Shown piece after piece: positions 23,354 through 31,508 of a stretch of DNA of 64,000 nt (position 1 is its first letter; each line of letters opens with the position of its first letter). This DNA comes from Mycolicibacterium sp. P9-64. GTDB lineage: Bacteria; Actinomycetota; Actinomycetes; Mycobacteriales; Mycobacteriaceae. The stretch is from the NCBI RefSeq assembly GCF_008329605.1, contig NZ_NPKO01000007.1, positions 62,001 to 126,000 of the forward strand, given 5' to 3'. The notes beneath the pieces are model-generated. The model was not told where the DNA came from. It saw only the letters and a program-made list of their open reading frames with translations, and searched no databases. Both the position numbers and the translations under genes were made by a program.

Positions 23354-24015
23354 AGGGCGCCTTCGCCCGCGGGGGCGCGCTCGTGGTCGGCCTCGTCGGC
23401 TACGGCTTCTCGATGGCGCTGATGATCAAGGCCGGTCTTGGACTGGACCCCTGGGACGTCTTCCATCAGGGGCTCGCGGGCCGCACCGGGCTGAGCTTCG
23501 GCACCATCACGGCGATCGTCGGCGTCTGTGTGCTGCTCGCGTGGATCCCGCTGCGCAACCGGCCGGGGATCGGAACGGTCGCCAACGTCATCGTCATCGC
23601 AGTGGTCGTAGACGCCAGCCTGGCGGTGCTTCCTGCGCCGTCGGCCCTTCCGATCCGCATCGCACTGATGATCGGCAGCGTCATCCTCAACGCGATCAGT
23701 ACCGTCCTCTACATCGGCGCCGGCCTCGGCCCCGGACCGCGTGACGGACTGATGACCGGCCTGGTGGCACGCACCGGTCTCTCGGTGCGGCTGATCCGCA
23801 CGTCGATCGAGGCGACAGTGCTCGCCGTCGGCTGGCTGCTCGGCGGCACGGTTGGCGTCGGCACCGTTGTCTACGCGCTGGGCATCGGGCCACTGGTCCA
23901 GCTGTTCGTGCGGTTGACGCCGAAGCGGTGGTTGGCCGTGAGTGGCTGGGCGTTCACGGATTCCAGCCTGACTACGATGGGCGAGTGCCAGGAGCAGAAG
24001 GTCGAGACGACGTAG
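23350..24015 (+). CDS. yczE: YczE-family (YitT-like) integral membrane protein
   Basis: A 221-residue membrane protein with about five to six hydrophobic segments: ALVVGLVGYGFSMALMIKAG, IVGVCVLLAWIPL, VIVIAVVVDASLAVL, GSVILNAISTVLYIGAGLGP. The repeated signature GLGLDPWDVFHQGLAGRTGLSFG and GLGPGPRDGLMTGLVARTGL is the YczE hallmark. The family is genetically paired with MocR/YczR regulators; the transported compound is unknown. The GTG at 23350 overlaps the stop of the 53-codon gene. The C-terminus overlaps the start of the ABC ATPase and contains the first unit of a 9-bp tandem repeat. Confidence 0.88.
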   Translation: MKGAFARGGALVVGLVGYGFSMALMIKAGLGLDPWDVFHQGLAGRTGLSFGTITAIVGVCVLLAWIPLRNRPGIGTVANVIVIAVVVDASLAVLPAPSALPIRIALMIGSVILNAISTVLYIGAGLGPGPRDGLMTGLVARTGLSVRLIRTSIEATVLAVGWLLGGTVGVGTVVYALGIGPLVQLFVRLTPKRWLAVSGWAFTDSSLTTMGECQEQKVETT

Positions 24016-24851
24016 ACGACGTAGACGACGTAGTAGACCCCGACCTCCTCATCGATTTTGCGCGAGTAACTCTGCGACGCGGCGGCCAGACACTCGTCGG
24101 CCCCATCAACTGGGCGGTCGAACTCGACGAACGCTGGGTCGTGATCGGGCCGAACGGCGCGGGCAAGACCTCGCTGCTGCGGATCGCCGCGGCGATGGAA
24201 CACCCGTCCTCGGGCACCGCGTACGTCCTCGGCGAGAAGCTGGGGCGTACCGACATGTCCGAGCTGCGCTCCCGGGTGGGGCTCAGCAGCTCCGCGCTGA
24301 GCCAACGGGTGCCCGACGACGAAGTGGTCCGCGATCTGGTGGTCTCGGCCGGATACGCCGTACTCGGCCGCTGGCGGGAGAAGTACGAAGACGTCGACTA
24401 CGAGCAGGCCGTCGACATGCTGGAGAGCCTCGGCGCCGAGCACCTTGCCGAGCGGACCTACGGCACGCTGTCCGAGGGGGAGCGCAAGCGGGTGCTCATC
24501 GCGCGGTCGCTGATGACCAACCCCGAGCTGTTGCTGCTCGACGAACCCGCCGCGGGCCTCGACCTCGGCGGCCGCGAGGAACTGGTGGCTCGGCTGGCCG
24601 ACCTAGCCGCCGACCCAGACGCGCCGGCGTCGGTGCTGGTCACCCACCACGTCGAGGAGATCCCGCAGGGCTTCAGCCACTGCCTGCTGTTGTCGGAGGG
24701 CAAGGCCGTGGCGTCGGGTCTGTTGACCGACGTGCTCACCTCCGAGAACCTGTCGATAGCGTTTGGCCAGTCCATCGCGCTGGAGGTCATCGACGGCCGC
24801 TACTTCGCGCGTCGGACCAGAACCCGCGCGGCCCACAGGAGGCGATCGTGA
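23985..24851 (+). CDS. ABC transporter ATP-binding protein (Rv3041c-like)
   Basis: A 288-residue ABC ATPase resembling M. tuberculosis Rv3041c and the YbbL/ABC-F-like soluble group. Walker A is GPNGAGKTS, the signature is LSEGERKR (a variant of LSGGQ), Walker B is LLLLDEPAAGLDLGG, and the switch His is in LVTHHVEEIP. No permease gene is adjacent, so the partner is unknown. GTG 23985 is the best start, preceded only by weak GGGCG; homologues begin close to DLLIDFARVTLRRGGQ, about 17 residues in. The extra N-terminus is encoded by a 3 x GACGACGTA repeat (DDVDDVDDV). The Nudix gene follows with a 4-bp overlap. Confidence 0.9.
   Translation: MPGAEGRDDVDDVDDVVDPDLLIDFARVTLRRGGQTLVGPINWAVELDERWVVIGPNGAGKTSLLRIAAAMEHPSSGTAYVLGEKLGRTDMSELRSRVGLSSSALSQRVPDDEVVRDLVVSAGYAVLGRWREKYEDVDYEQAVDMLESLGAEHLAERTYGTLSEGERKRVLIARSLMTNPELLLLDEPAAGLDLGGREELVARLADLAADPDAPASVLVTHHVEEIPQGFSHCLLLSEGKAVASGLLTDVLTSENLSIAFGQSIALEVIDGRYFARRTRTRAAHRRRS
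24006..24032. repeat. Three tandem copies of the 9-mer GACGACGTA
   Basis: GACGACGTA is repeated exactly at 24006-24014, 24015-24023 and 24024-24032, followed by a partial copy. The stop codon of yczE (TAG, 24013-24015) is inside the array, and the array encodes Asp-Asp-Val three times at the start of the ABC ATPase. Because the unit is 9 bp, changes in copy number would not shift frame. Confidence 0.85.
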
Positions 24852-25720
24852 CCGACGAACCACTGACCCCTCGGCCCGCGGCCACCGTGATGCTGATCCG
24901 GGATACCGCCGAGGGCATCAAGACGTTCCTCATGCGGCGCCACATGCAGATGGAGTTCGTTGCCGGGGTGATGGTGTTCCCCGGCGGCGGTGTCGACGAC
25001 CGCGACCGCGGAGCATTTCCCCCGGGTCACTTCGTTGCTGCCCCAGAGGGCGGGGACATCGCCTGGTACGGCCCCGAGCCGACCTGGTGGGCAGAGAAGC
25101 TCGGCACCGACGTCGACCTCGCCGAAGCGCTGATCTGCGCCGCGGCGCGGGAGACGTTCGAGGAGTCCGGCGTGCTGTTCGCGGGGCCGGCCGGCGACCC
25201 GGACTCGATCGTCGCCGACGCCTCGGTGTACCGCGACGCCCGCAAGGCACTGGATGCCAAGACGCTGTCGTTCGGCGAGTTCCTGCGTGAAGAGAAGCTG
25301 GTGCTGCGCGCCGACCTGCTGCGACCGTGGGCGAACTGGGTGACCCCGAAGGAGGAGCGCACCCGCCGCTACGACACCTACTTCTTCGTCGGCGCCTTGC
25401 CCGAGGGCCAGCGTGCCGACGGCGACAACACCGAGACCGACAAGGCGGGTTGGGCGACACCGCAATCGGCGCTCGACGAGTTCGCCGAGGGGAAGTCGTT
25501 CCTCCTGCCGCCGACCTGGACCCAGCTGGACTCGCTCAACGGCCGCACCGTCGCCGAGGTGCTCGCCGTCGACAGGAAGATCATGGCGGTAGAGCCGCAT
25601 CTGGCGCTGTCCGAGGGCAATTGGGAGATCGAGTTCTTCAATAGTGACCGGTACAACGCGGCCCGCAAGCGTCGGGCACCGGCCGGCAAGCGCGAAGCGA
25701 CCGGGGAATCAACCGAGTGA
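24848..25720 (+). CDS. Nudix hydrolase (Rv3040c-like)
   Basis: A 290-residue Nudix-fold protein. The Nudix box is split: MVFPGGGVDDRD (about residues 41-53) is followed by an insertion of roughly 50 residues rich in Pro/Trp/Gly, then ICAAARETFEESGVLFAG carrying the catalytic RExxEE core. The remaining C-terminal half (TYFFVGALPEGQ, TWTQLDSLNGRTVAEVLAVD) is conserved in mycobacterial homologues. The insertion and length resemble the NUDT19/RppH-distant group that may act on CoA derivatives or other diphosphates; the substrate is not certain. The start GTG 24848 overlaps the ABC stop; the end overlaps echA17. Confidence 0.88.
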   Translation: MTDEPLTPRPAATVMLIRDTAEGIKTFLMRRHMQMEFVAGVMVFPGGGVDDRDRGAFPPGHFVAAPEGGDIAWYGPEPTWWAEKLGTDVDLAEALICAAARETFEESGVLFAGPAGDPDSIVADASVYRDARKALDAKTLSFGEFLREEKLVLRADLLRPWANWVTPKEERTRRYDTYFFVGALPEGQRADGDNTETDKAGWATPQSALDEFAEGKSFLLPPTWTQLDSLNGRTVAEVLAVDRKIMAVEPHLALSEGNWEIEFFNSDRYNAARKRRAPAGKREATGESTE

Positions 25721-26400
25721 GTGAGTTCGTCGGCATCCACACCCGCGAGGCGCAGCCGGGAATCGCGACGCTGCTGCTGTCGCGTCCGCCGACCAACACG
25801 CTGACCCGGCAGGTGTACCGCGAACTCACCGCGGCGGCCGCCGAGCTCGGCGCGCGCGACGACGTCACCGCGGTGATCGTGTTCGGCGGCCACGAGATCT
25901 TCTCGGCTGGCGCCGACCTGCCCGAACTGCACAGTCTGAACGCCGAGGAGATGGCGACCGCGGAGGACGCCTGCCGAACGGCCATCGATGCCGTGGCAGC
26001 CATCCCGAAACCGACGGTCGCCGCGGTCACCGGCTACGCGCTCGGCAGCGGCCTGACACTCGCGCTGGCCGCGGACTGGCGGGTCAGCGGCGACAACGCG
26101 AAGTTCGGCGCGACGGAGGTCCTGGACGGGCTGGTGCCTGTCGGGGCTTCGCGACTGGCCAGGGCGATCGGCGAGAGCAAGGCCAAGGACCTGGTGTTCA
26201 GCGGACGGTTCGCGGGCGCCAAGGAAGCGCTGGCGATCGGCCTCATCGACGAGATGGTGGCACCCGACCACGTGTACGACGGCGCCGTGGCCTGGGCGGG
26301 CCGCTTCGCGGACTCCTCACCTGCGGTACTGGCTGCCGCGAAAGCCGCCTTCACCACCGATGAGCCGCTTGCGCGAAGAGCAACCGCCAGCGCCCGTTAG
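25717..26400 (+). CDS. echA17: Enoyl-CoA hydratase/isomerase family protein EchA17
   Basis: A 227-residue crotonase. Oxyanion-hole segments are FSAGADLPELHSL (about 65-77) and ALGSGLTLALAADWRV (about 108-123). The second active-site position falls in FGATEVLDGLVPVGAS. The set serB2-ABC-Nudix-echA17 matches Rv3042c-Rv3039c. At 227 residues it is shorter than the roughly 255 I recall for M. tuberculosis EchA17; the C-terminal trimerisation helix appears cut, ending in TDEPLARRATASAR. This could be real divergence or a late frameshift. It begins with a 4-bp overlap after the Nudix gene. Confidence 0.85.
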   Translation: MSEFVGIHTREAQPGIATLLLSRPPTNTLTRQVYRELTAAAAELGARDDVTAVIVFGGHEIFSAGADLPELHSLNAEEMATAEDACRTAIDAVAAIPKPTVAAVTGYALGSGLTLALAADWRVSGDNAKFGATEVLDGLVPVGASRLARAIGESKAKDLVFSGRFAGAKEALAIGLIDEMVAPDHVYDGAVAWAGRFADSSPAVLAAAKAAFTTDEPLARRATASAR

Positions 26401-26410
26401 GCTGCCCTAC

Positions 26411-27406
26411 ATGACGAGTACCGACCCGGCGCCGGCCCCGAACCCGCACGCCACGGCCGAACAGGTCGAAGCCGCCCGCCACGACACCAAGCTTGCGCAG
26501 GTGCTGTACCACGACTGGGAGGCCGAGTCCTACGACGACAAGTGGTCCATCTCCTATGACCAGCGGTGCATCGACTATGCCCGCGGCCGGTTCGACGCCA
26601 TCGTGCCTGACGAGGTGCAGCGTGAGCTGCCCTACGATCGCGCCCTCGAACTGGGCTGCGGCACCGGATTCTTCCTGCTCAACCTGATCCAGGCCGGCGT
26701 CGCGCGTCGGGGTTCGGTGACCGACCTGTCGCCGGGCATGGTGAAGGTGGCCACCCGCAACGGGCAGTCGCTCGGCCTGGACATCGACGGCAGGGTCGCC
26801 GACGCCGAGGGCATCCCGTACGAGGACAACACGTTCGACCTGGTGGTCGGCCACGCGGTTCTGCACCACATTCCCGACGTCGAGCTGTCCCTGCGCGAAG
26901 TGATCCGCGTGCTCAAGCCAGGCGGTCGGTTCGTGTTCGCCGGTGAACCGACGACCAAAGGCAACGCGTATGCACGCAACCTGTCCACGCTGACGTGGCG
27001 CATCGCCACCAACGTGACGAAGCTGCCTGGCCTCGACGGCTGGCGCCGCCCGCAGGAAGAACTCGACGAGTCGTCGCGTGCGGCCGCGCTGGAAGCGGTG
27101 GTGGATCTGCACACGTTCGAGCCAGAAGACCTCGAGCGGATGGCCGCCAACGCGGGAGCGGTGGAAGTCCGCACGGCCAGCGAGGAATTCACCGCGGCGA
27201 TGCTTGGCTGGCCGGTGCGCACCTTCGAGGCGTCGGTGCCCCCCGGCAAGCTCGGCTGGGGCTGGGCCAAGTTCGCGTTCGGTAGCTGGCTCACGCTGAG
27301 CTGGGTCGACGCGAACCTGTGGCGGCAGATCGTGCCGAAGGGCTGGTTCTACAACGTGATGGTCACGGGGACCAAACCCGGGCGAGCGGAGACGAATCCG
27401 TCCTAG
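26411..27406 (+). CDS. Class I SAM-dependent methyltransferase (Rv3038c-like)
   Basis: A 331-residue methyltransferase. Motif I is ALELGCGTGFFLLNL (residues about 77-91), followed by GSVTDLSPGMVKVATRNGQS, motif post-II NTFDLVVGHAVLHHIPDVEL and the RVLKPGGRFVFAGEPT segment typical of UbiE/Coq5-like enzymes. The N-terminal helix TAEQVEAARHDTKLAQVLYH and a long C-terminal substrate domain complete it. The ATG at 26411 gives the homologue-like N-terminus (MTSTDPAP). It lies 10 bp after echA17 and overlaps the next gene. The substrate is unknown. Confidence 0.9.
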   Translation: MTSTDPAPAPNPHATAEQVEAARHDTKLAQVLYHDWEAESYDDKWSISYDQRCIDYARGRFDAIVPDEVQRELPYDRALELGCGTGFFLLNLIQAGVARRGSVTDLSPGMVKVATRNGQSLGLDIDGRVADAEGIPYEDNTFDLVVGHAVLHHIPDVELSLREVIRVLKPGGRFVFAGEPTTKGNAYARNLSTLTWRIATNVTKLPGLDGWRRPQEELDESSRAAALEAVVDLHTFEPEDLERMAANAGAVEVRTASEEFTAAMLGWPVRTFEASVPPGKLGWGWAKFAFGSWLTLSWVDANLWRQIVPKGWFYNVMVTGTKPGRAETNPS

Positions 27407-28566
27407 CGTTCACGCTCGACGACGTCGCGTACCTGGACGGCGACGAAGCGACGCGCGCGCTGGGCGAGGTCGCGGGCTACGCGCTGACCGGCGCCACTCA
27501 GATCTCCGACATCGCCTCGGCGCGTGCGCGTTTCGGCGATCGGGCCGCCGTGCTGATCGAGACGGTACTGCTGCGGCGCAGGGCCGCGGCCAAGTTCACC
27601 GACCCGTCGGCGTGGTTGTTCACCGACGAGGCGCTGCAACAGTCAACCGCGGAACCCGTTGCGGCACATCGCGCCCAGCGGCTCGCCGGGGCGAAGGTGC
27701 ACGACGTGACGTGCTCGGTGGGCGCCGAGCTGGCCGCACTTCGGGAGCGGGCGTCCTACGTAGTGGGCAGTGATCTGGACCCGGTGCGGTTGGCGATGGC
27801 CCGGCACAACCTGGGCGACGTCGCGCTGTGCCGCGCCGATGCCCTTCGGCCCGTCACGCGCGACACCGTCGTGGTGGCGGATCCGGCGCGCCGCAGCGGC
27901 GGCAGGCGCCGGTTCGATCCGCGGGACTACACGCCCGCCCTTGATCAGCTTCTCGACGTGTACGCCGACCGTGACTACGTCGTGAAGTGCGCTCCTGGAA
28001 TCGATTTCGATCAGATCCGGCGCCTCGGCTTCGCCGGTGAGATCGAGGTGACGTCGCTGGCGGGTGGCGTTCGCGAAGCGTGCCTGTGGTCGGCGGGATT
28101 GGCCGGACCCGGCGTCACCCGGCGCGCGACCGTCCTCGACCGCGCCGAGCAGATCACCGACCGCGAGCCCGACGATTGCGGCACGGCGCCCGCAGGGCGC
28201 TGGATCGTCGACCCCGACGGCGCGGTGGTCCGGGCGGGGCTGGTGCGGCAGTACGGCGCCAGGCACGGCCTCTGGCAGCTCGACCCCGACATCGCCTACC
28301 TATCCGGTGACGACCTACCCGACGGCGTGCGCGGCTTCGAGGTGCTCGACCAACTCGACTATGGCGAACGTCGACTGCGGCAGGCGCTTTCGGATCTCGA
28401 CGTCGGCGCCGTCGAGATCTTGGTCCGCGGTGTCGACGTCGACCCCGACGCGCTGCGGCTGCGGCTGAAGCTGCGCGGGTCTCGGCAGCTCGCGGTCGTG
28501 ATCACCAGAATCGGGGCGGGCCGCAGCAGCCGGGCCGTGGCATACGTTTGCCGACCGTCTCGTTGA
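27319..28566 (+). CDS. THUMP-like domain SAM-dependent methyltransferase (Rv3037c-like)
   Basis: Homology to Rv3037c begins at about LAFTLDDVAYLDGDEATRAL (near 27406). The protein then has the cofactor motif HDVTCSVGAELAALRER, SDLDPVRLAMARHNLG, the catalytic-loop segment VVVADPARRSGGRRR and a C-terminal THUMP-like region (EILVRGVDVDPDALRLRLKL). Rv3037c is one of two methyltransferases linked to methylglucose lipopolysaccharide synthesis. The start is uncertain: the only standard in-frame start before the conserved region is GTG 27319, which overlaps the upstream gene by 88 bp and has no ribosome site. The true initiation codon may be non-standard near 27400. Confidence 0.82.
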   Translation: MAADRAEGLVLQRDGHGDQTRASGDESVLAFTLDDVAYLDGDEATRALGEVAGYALTGATQISDIASARARFGDRAAVLIETVLLRRRAAAKFTDPSAWLFTDEALQQSTAEPVAAHRAQRLAGAKVHDVTCSVGAELAALRERASYVVGSDLDPVRLAMARHNLGDVALCRADALRPVTRDTVVVADPARRSGGRRRFDPRDYTPALDQLLDVYADRDYVVKCAPGIDFDQIRRLGFAGEIEVTSLAGGVREACLWSAGLAGPGVTRRATVLDRAEQITDREPDDCGTAPAGRWIVDPDGAVVRAGLVRQYGARHGLWQLDPDIAYLSGDDLPDGVRGFEVLDQLDYGERRLRQALSDLDVGAVEILVRGVDVDPDALRLRLKLRGSRQLAVVITRIGAGRSSRAVAYVCRPSR

Positions 28567-28628
28567 TGTCGCAGGTATTGTGGCGTCGGCGGCGCTGGTG
28601 TCGCTCACCAGCGGAGGGTAATCATCAG

Positions 28629-29360
28629 ATGCGCATTCCCACACTCGCGTTGGCCTTTGCGAGGATCACCGTGGGGATTTCCGCAGTCTTATGGTCGAGC
28701 GTCGCCATCGCGTCTGCGGCGCCGCCGAAATGTGGTGACCTGTCCGGTGTGATCGACGGCGCCCAGACGTGCCAGATCCAGGCCACCGACCCCGCGTATG
28801 CGTTGAGTATCAACTACCCGGTCAATTACCCGGACGCCCAGGCGGTCTTCGACTACGTCAAGCAGACCCGCGACGGATTCCTCAACGTCGCCAAGATGCC
28901 CGGCCCGCACGACATGCCGTACGAGCTGGAGACCACGGCCACCGAGTACAGCTCCGCGGTGCCGCCGCGCGGCACCCAGTCGCTGGTGTTCAAGACGTTC
29001 CAGGACGTCGGGGGCGCGCACCCGCAGACCTTCTTCCAGACGTTCAACTGGGACCAGACCTTGCGCAAGCCGATCCAGATCGACACGGGCGGTTCCGACA
29101 AGATCCAGCCGCTGTTCCAGGCGGGAGCCAACCCGTGGCCGGTGATCTTCCCGATCGTGCAGAGCGAACTGGACAAGCAGTCCGGTCAACCGGTGGCGAT
29201 CTCGCCTGCGGTCGGCCTTGACCCGACGAAGTACGAGAACTTCGCCATCACCAACGACGCGATCATCTTCTTCTTCAGCCAGGGCGAGCTCCTGCCGGAA
29301 GCGGCCGGGGCGCTGCAGGTGTCGGTCCCTCGCGGACCGATCGACGCGATGATCGCCTGA
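28629..29360 (+). CDS. Secreted TB22.2-like protein (RsiV/DUF3298-type)
   Basis: A 243-residue exported protein. The signal peptide is MRIPTLALAFARITVGISAV followed by LWSSVAIASAA, cleaved before PPKCGDLS. The mature part (CQIQATDPAYALSINYPV, YELETTATEYSSAVPPRGTQ, FQDVGGAHPQTFFQTFNWD) matches the mycobacterial TB22.2/Rv3036c immunogenic secreted family with an RsiV-like DUF3298 fold. ATG 28629 is chosen because the signal peptide starts there; GGAGGG lies about 11 bases upstream. The role is unknown. It converges on the beta-propeller lipoprotein gene with only 4 bp between stops. Confidence 0.9.
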   Translation: MRIPTLALAFARITVGISAVLWSSVAIASAAPPKCGDLSGVIDGAQTCQIQATDPAYALSINYPVNYPDAQAVFDYVKQTRDGFLNVAKMPGPHDMPYELETTATEYSSAVPPRGTQSLVFKTFQDVGGAHPQTFFQTFNWDQTLRKPIQIDTGGSDKIQPLFQAGANPWPVIFPIVQSELDKQSGQPVAISPAVGLDPTKYENFAITNDAIIFFFSQGELLPEAAGALQVSVPRGPIDAMIA

Positions 29361-29364
29361 CCGA

Positions 29365-30669
29365 TCAGTTCGGCGCGAACGCGTACACCTGACCGTCACT
29401 GGTCGAGGCGACCACCCGCTTGTCGTAGCCGATGGACACGCCCAACGGAAACCCCGTCGCGTTGGGCATCGGGTAGGTGTTCACGGTGTGCCCGTCGGCG
29501 GGGTCGAACACCATCAACGCCATGCCCTTCTCGCCGTCGCGCGTGACGGCATACGCGACGTCCACTCCGGCCCGGCTCGACGTCGACAGAGGCTCGACGT
29601 CATCGCGGTTCCACACCACCTCGCCGTGGTCTCCGTCGTCCTTGACGGCCACCAGCTTCGCGTCGGGACCGCCACCGGCCACGACGAGGCCGTCGGGCGA
29701 TACCGACGGCGGTGTCTGCGGCTGGTAGTGCAGCGGTACCGACCACTTGGGCTTGCCGTCGGCGGTGCCGAGCGCCCACAGCCGTCCGTCGCGGCCGTTG
29801 ACGTACACGGTCTTGCCGTCGGCCGACAGCACCGGGCTGGCAAGGGGCCCACCCCCGACCGCGGTGCTGGTCCACTCGCGCACCAGCGGAGGCGTCTGCC
29901 CCGGCCGGTAGCGCAGCCCGACGACGACGGGCGCGTCGGCGTTGGGCTCCCACAACCCCAGCACCACGACGTTCGTCGCTGGCGAGAACGCCGGTGCGGC
30001 CGCGACCGGGCACTTGGGCCTGCCCTGCTGGCAGTCCGGCAGGCCGCGTTGCGCGTCGGTGGGATCGACGCCCGCGACGAGGTCGAGGGACGTGCCGATC
30101 ACCGTGCCGCGGTGCGCGTCGAACAGCAACACCTGGCCGAGGTGAGTGATCACCAGCAGCTGGCCCAGCGCCAGGATGCGTGGCGTCAAGGGCAGGCCGA
30201 TCACGGGGACCCGCCAGCGGATCCACTGCGTGGGCGGGAAGGACAGCATCGCACCGGGCTGCCCGACGTAGAGGTTGTCGAAGCCGTCGAACAACGGCCC
30301 GGAGAGGTCGCCGCCCTGCCACAGCCTGCCGCACCAGCGCTGGCGGCCCTGGTTGCCGGACTCCCACACCATCAGCGAGCACCCGGCCGTCGTCTCGGCG
30401 TTCGCGGCCAGGTAGCCGCTCGACCCGAGCGCGACCTGCGCGCCGAGGCTGCCCTTCACCGACCGGCGCCAGTCCAGAGCCAAGTTGCCTGCCCCCGCTA
30501 CATGCGTGTAGCTGCTGTTGGCCGCGTCGCCGTATTGCGCAGGCCAGCCGTCTGCGGGGTGCGCGTCGACCCAGGAGTCGGTGGTTCCGCAGGCGGCTGA
30601 AATCAGCGCCATCAAAGTCACGGCTGCGACGGCAAGCAGCCGGCGCACGGTCATTCGTGGAGCAGGCAT
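29365..30669 (-). CDS. Beta-propeller (PQQ-like) lipoprotein, Rv3035-like
   Basis: A 434-residue exported protein. The hydrophobic N-terminus ends LMALISAAC with Cys27 as lipidation site. Repeated blades of the WD/PQQ type include SGPLFDGFDNLYVGQPGAML, LASPVLSADGKTVYVNGRDG with RLWALGTADGKPKWSVPL, PPSVSPDGLVVAGGGPD and GVSIGYDKRVVASTSDGQVY. Such propellers usually mediate protein or glycan contacts. The location between TB22.2 and the acyltransferase matches Rv3035. The two Cys in CSLMVWES and RWCGRLW, and the pair in DCQQGRPKCP, may form disulfides. The function is unknown. Confidence 0.88.
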   Translation of the reverse strand: MPAPRMTVRRLLAVAAVTLMALISAACGTTDSWVDAHPADGWPAQYGDAANSSYTHVAGAGNLALDWRRSVKGSLGAQVALGSSGYLAANAETTAGCSLMVWESGNQGRQRWCGRLWQGGDLSGPLFDGFDNLYVGQPGAMLSFPPTQWIRWRVPVIGLPLTPRILALGQLLVITHLGQVLLFDAHRGTVIGTSLDLVAGVDPTDAQRGLPDCQQGRPKCPVAAAPAFSPATNVVVLGLWEPNADAPVVVGLRYRPGQTPPLVREWTSTAVGGGPLASPVLSADGKTVYVNGRDGRLWALGTADGKPKWSVPLHYQPQTPPSVSPDGLVVAGGGPDAKLVAVKDDGDHGEVVWNRDDVEPLSTSSRAGVDVAYAVTRDGEKGMALMVFDPADGHTVNTYPMPNATGFPLGVSIGYDKRVVASTSDGQVYAFAPN

Positions 30670-30758
30670 CGAGTCCCGAGACTAGTCGGGGGTCCTCTCG
30701 GAGGGCAGGAGCGCAGCGACCCGGGAATGTCGTAGAGCCTCGCGTAGGCTGTCCGGCC

Positions 30759-31496
30759 ATGACGACGATGTGGGGCTCGCCAATGCATGTTCGCTGGCGA
30801 GGCTCCCGGTTGCGCGACCCACGTCAGGCCAAGTTCCTGACGGCCGCGTCGCTGCGCTGGGTGATCGCGAACAAGGCGTATTCGCCGTGGTACCTGGTCC
30901 GGTATTACCGCCTGCTCAAGTTCAAGCTGGCCAATCCGCACATCATCACGCGCGGCATGGTCTTCCTCGGCAAGGGCGTAGAAATTCAGGCCACGCCGGA
31001 GATGTCCACCATGGAGATCGGGCGCTGGGTCCACATCGGCGACAAGAACACCATCCGGTGCCACGAGGGATCGTTGCGCATCGGGGACAAGGTGGTGCTC
31101 GGCCGCGACAACGTCATCAACACCTATCTCGACATCGAGTTGGGTGACTCGGTGCTGATGGCCGACTGGTGCTACGTCTGCGACTTCGACCACAAGATGG
31201 ACAGCATCGAGTTGCCGATCAAGGACCAGGGCATCGTCAAGGCCCCGGTGCGGATCGGGCCTGACACCTGGGTCGCCGCCAAGGTCACCGTGTTGCGCGG
31301 GACGTCGGTCGGTCGGGGCTGCGTGCTCGGCGCGCATGCCGTGGTCAAGGGGGAGATCCCGGACTTCTCGATCGCCGTCGGCGCGCCGGCCAAGGTGGTC
31401 AAGAACCGGAAGCTGGACTGGGAGACGTCGGTGGCCGAGCGGGCCGAGCTGGCTGCCGCCCTTGCTGACATCGAGCGCAAGAAGGCCTCGCGCTGA
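30759..31496 (+). CDS. Left-handed beta-helix acyltransferase (Rv3034c-like)
   Basis: A 245-residue hexapeptide-repeat transferase. Repeats run from MEIGRWVHIGDKNTIRCHEG through LRIGDKVVLGRDNVINTYLD and PVRIGPDTWVAAKVTVLRGT to VGRGCVLGAHAVVKGEIPDF, ending SIAVGAPAKVVKNRK, the CysE/maltose-acetyltransferase-type closure. CDFDHKMDSIELPIKDQG supplies the loop with the catalytic-type His. The Rv3034c orthologue is a proposed acetyl/acyltransferase of methylglucose lipopolysaccharide. The ATG at 30759 gives the compact start MTTMWGSPMH. Divergent from the propeller lipoprotein gene, 89 bp apart. Confidence 0.9.
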   Translation: MTTMWGSPMHVRWRGSRLRDPRQAKFLTAASLRWVIANKAYSPWYLVRYYRLLKFKLANPHIITRGMVFLGKGVEIQATPEMSTMEIGRWVHIGDKNTIRCHEGSLRIGDKVVLGRDNVINTYLDIELGDSVLMADWCYVCDFDHKMDSIELPIKDQGIVKAPVRIGPDTWVAAKVTVLRGTSVGRGCVLGAHAVVKGEIPDFSIAVGAPAKVVKNRKLDWETSVAERAELAAALADIERKKASR

Positions 31497-31508
31497 TCTT
31501 GGGGCGAG

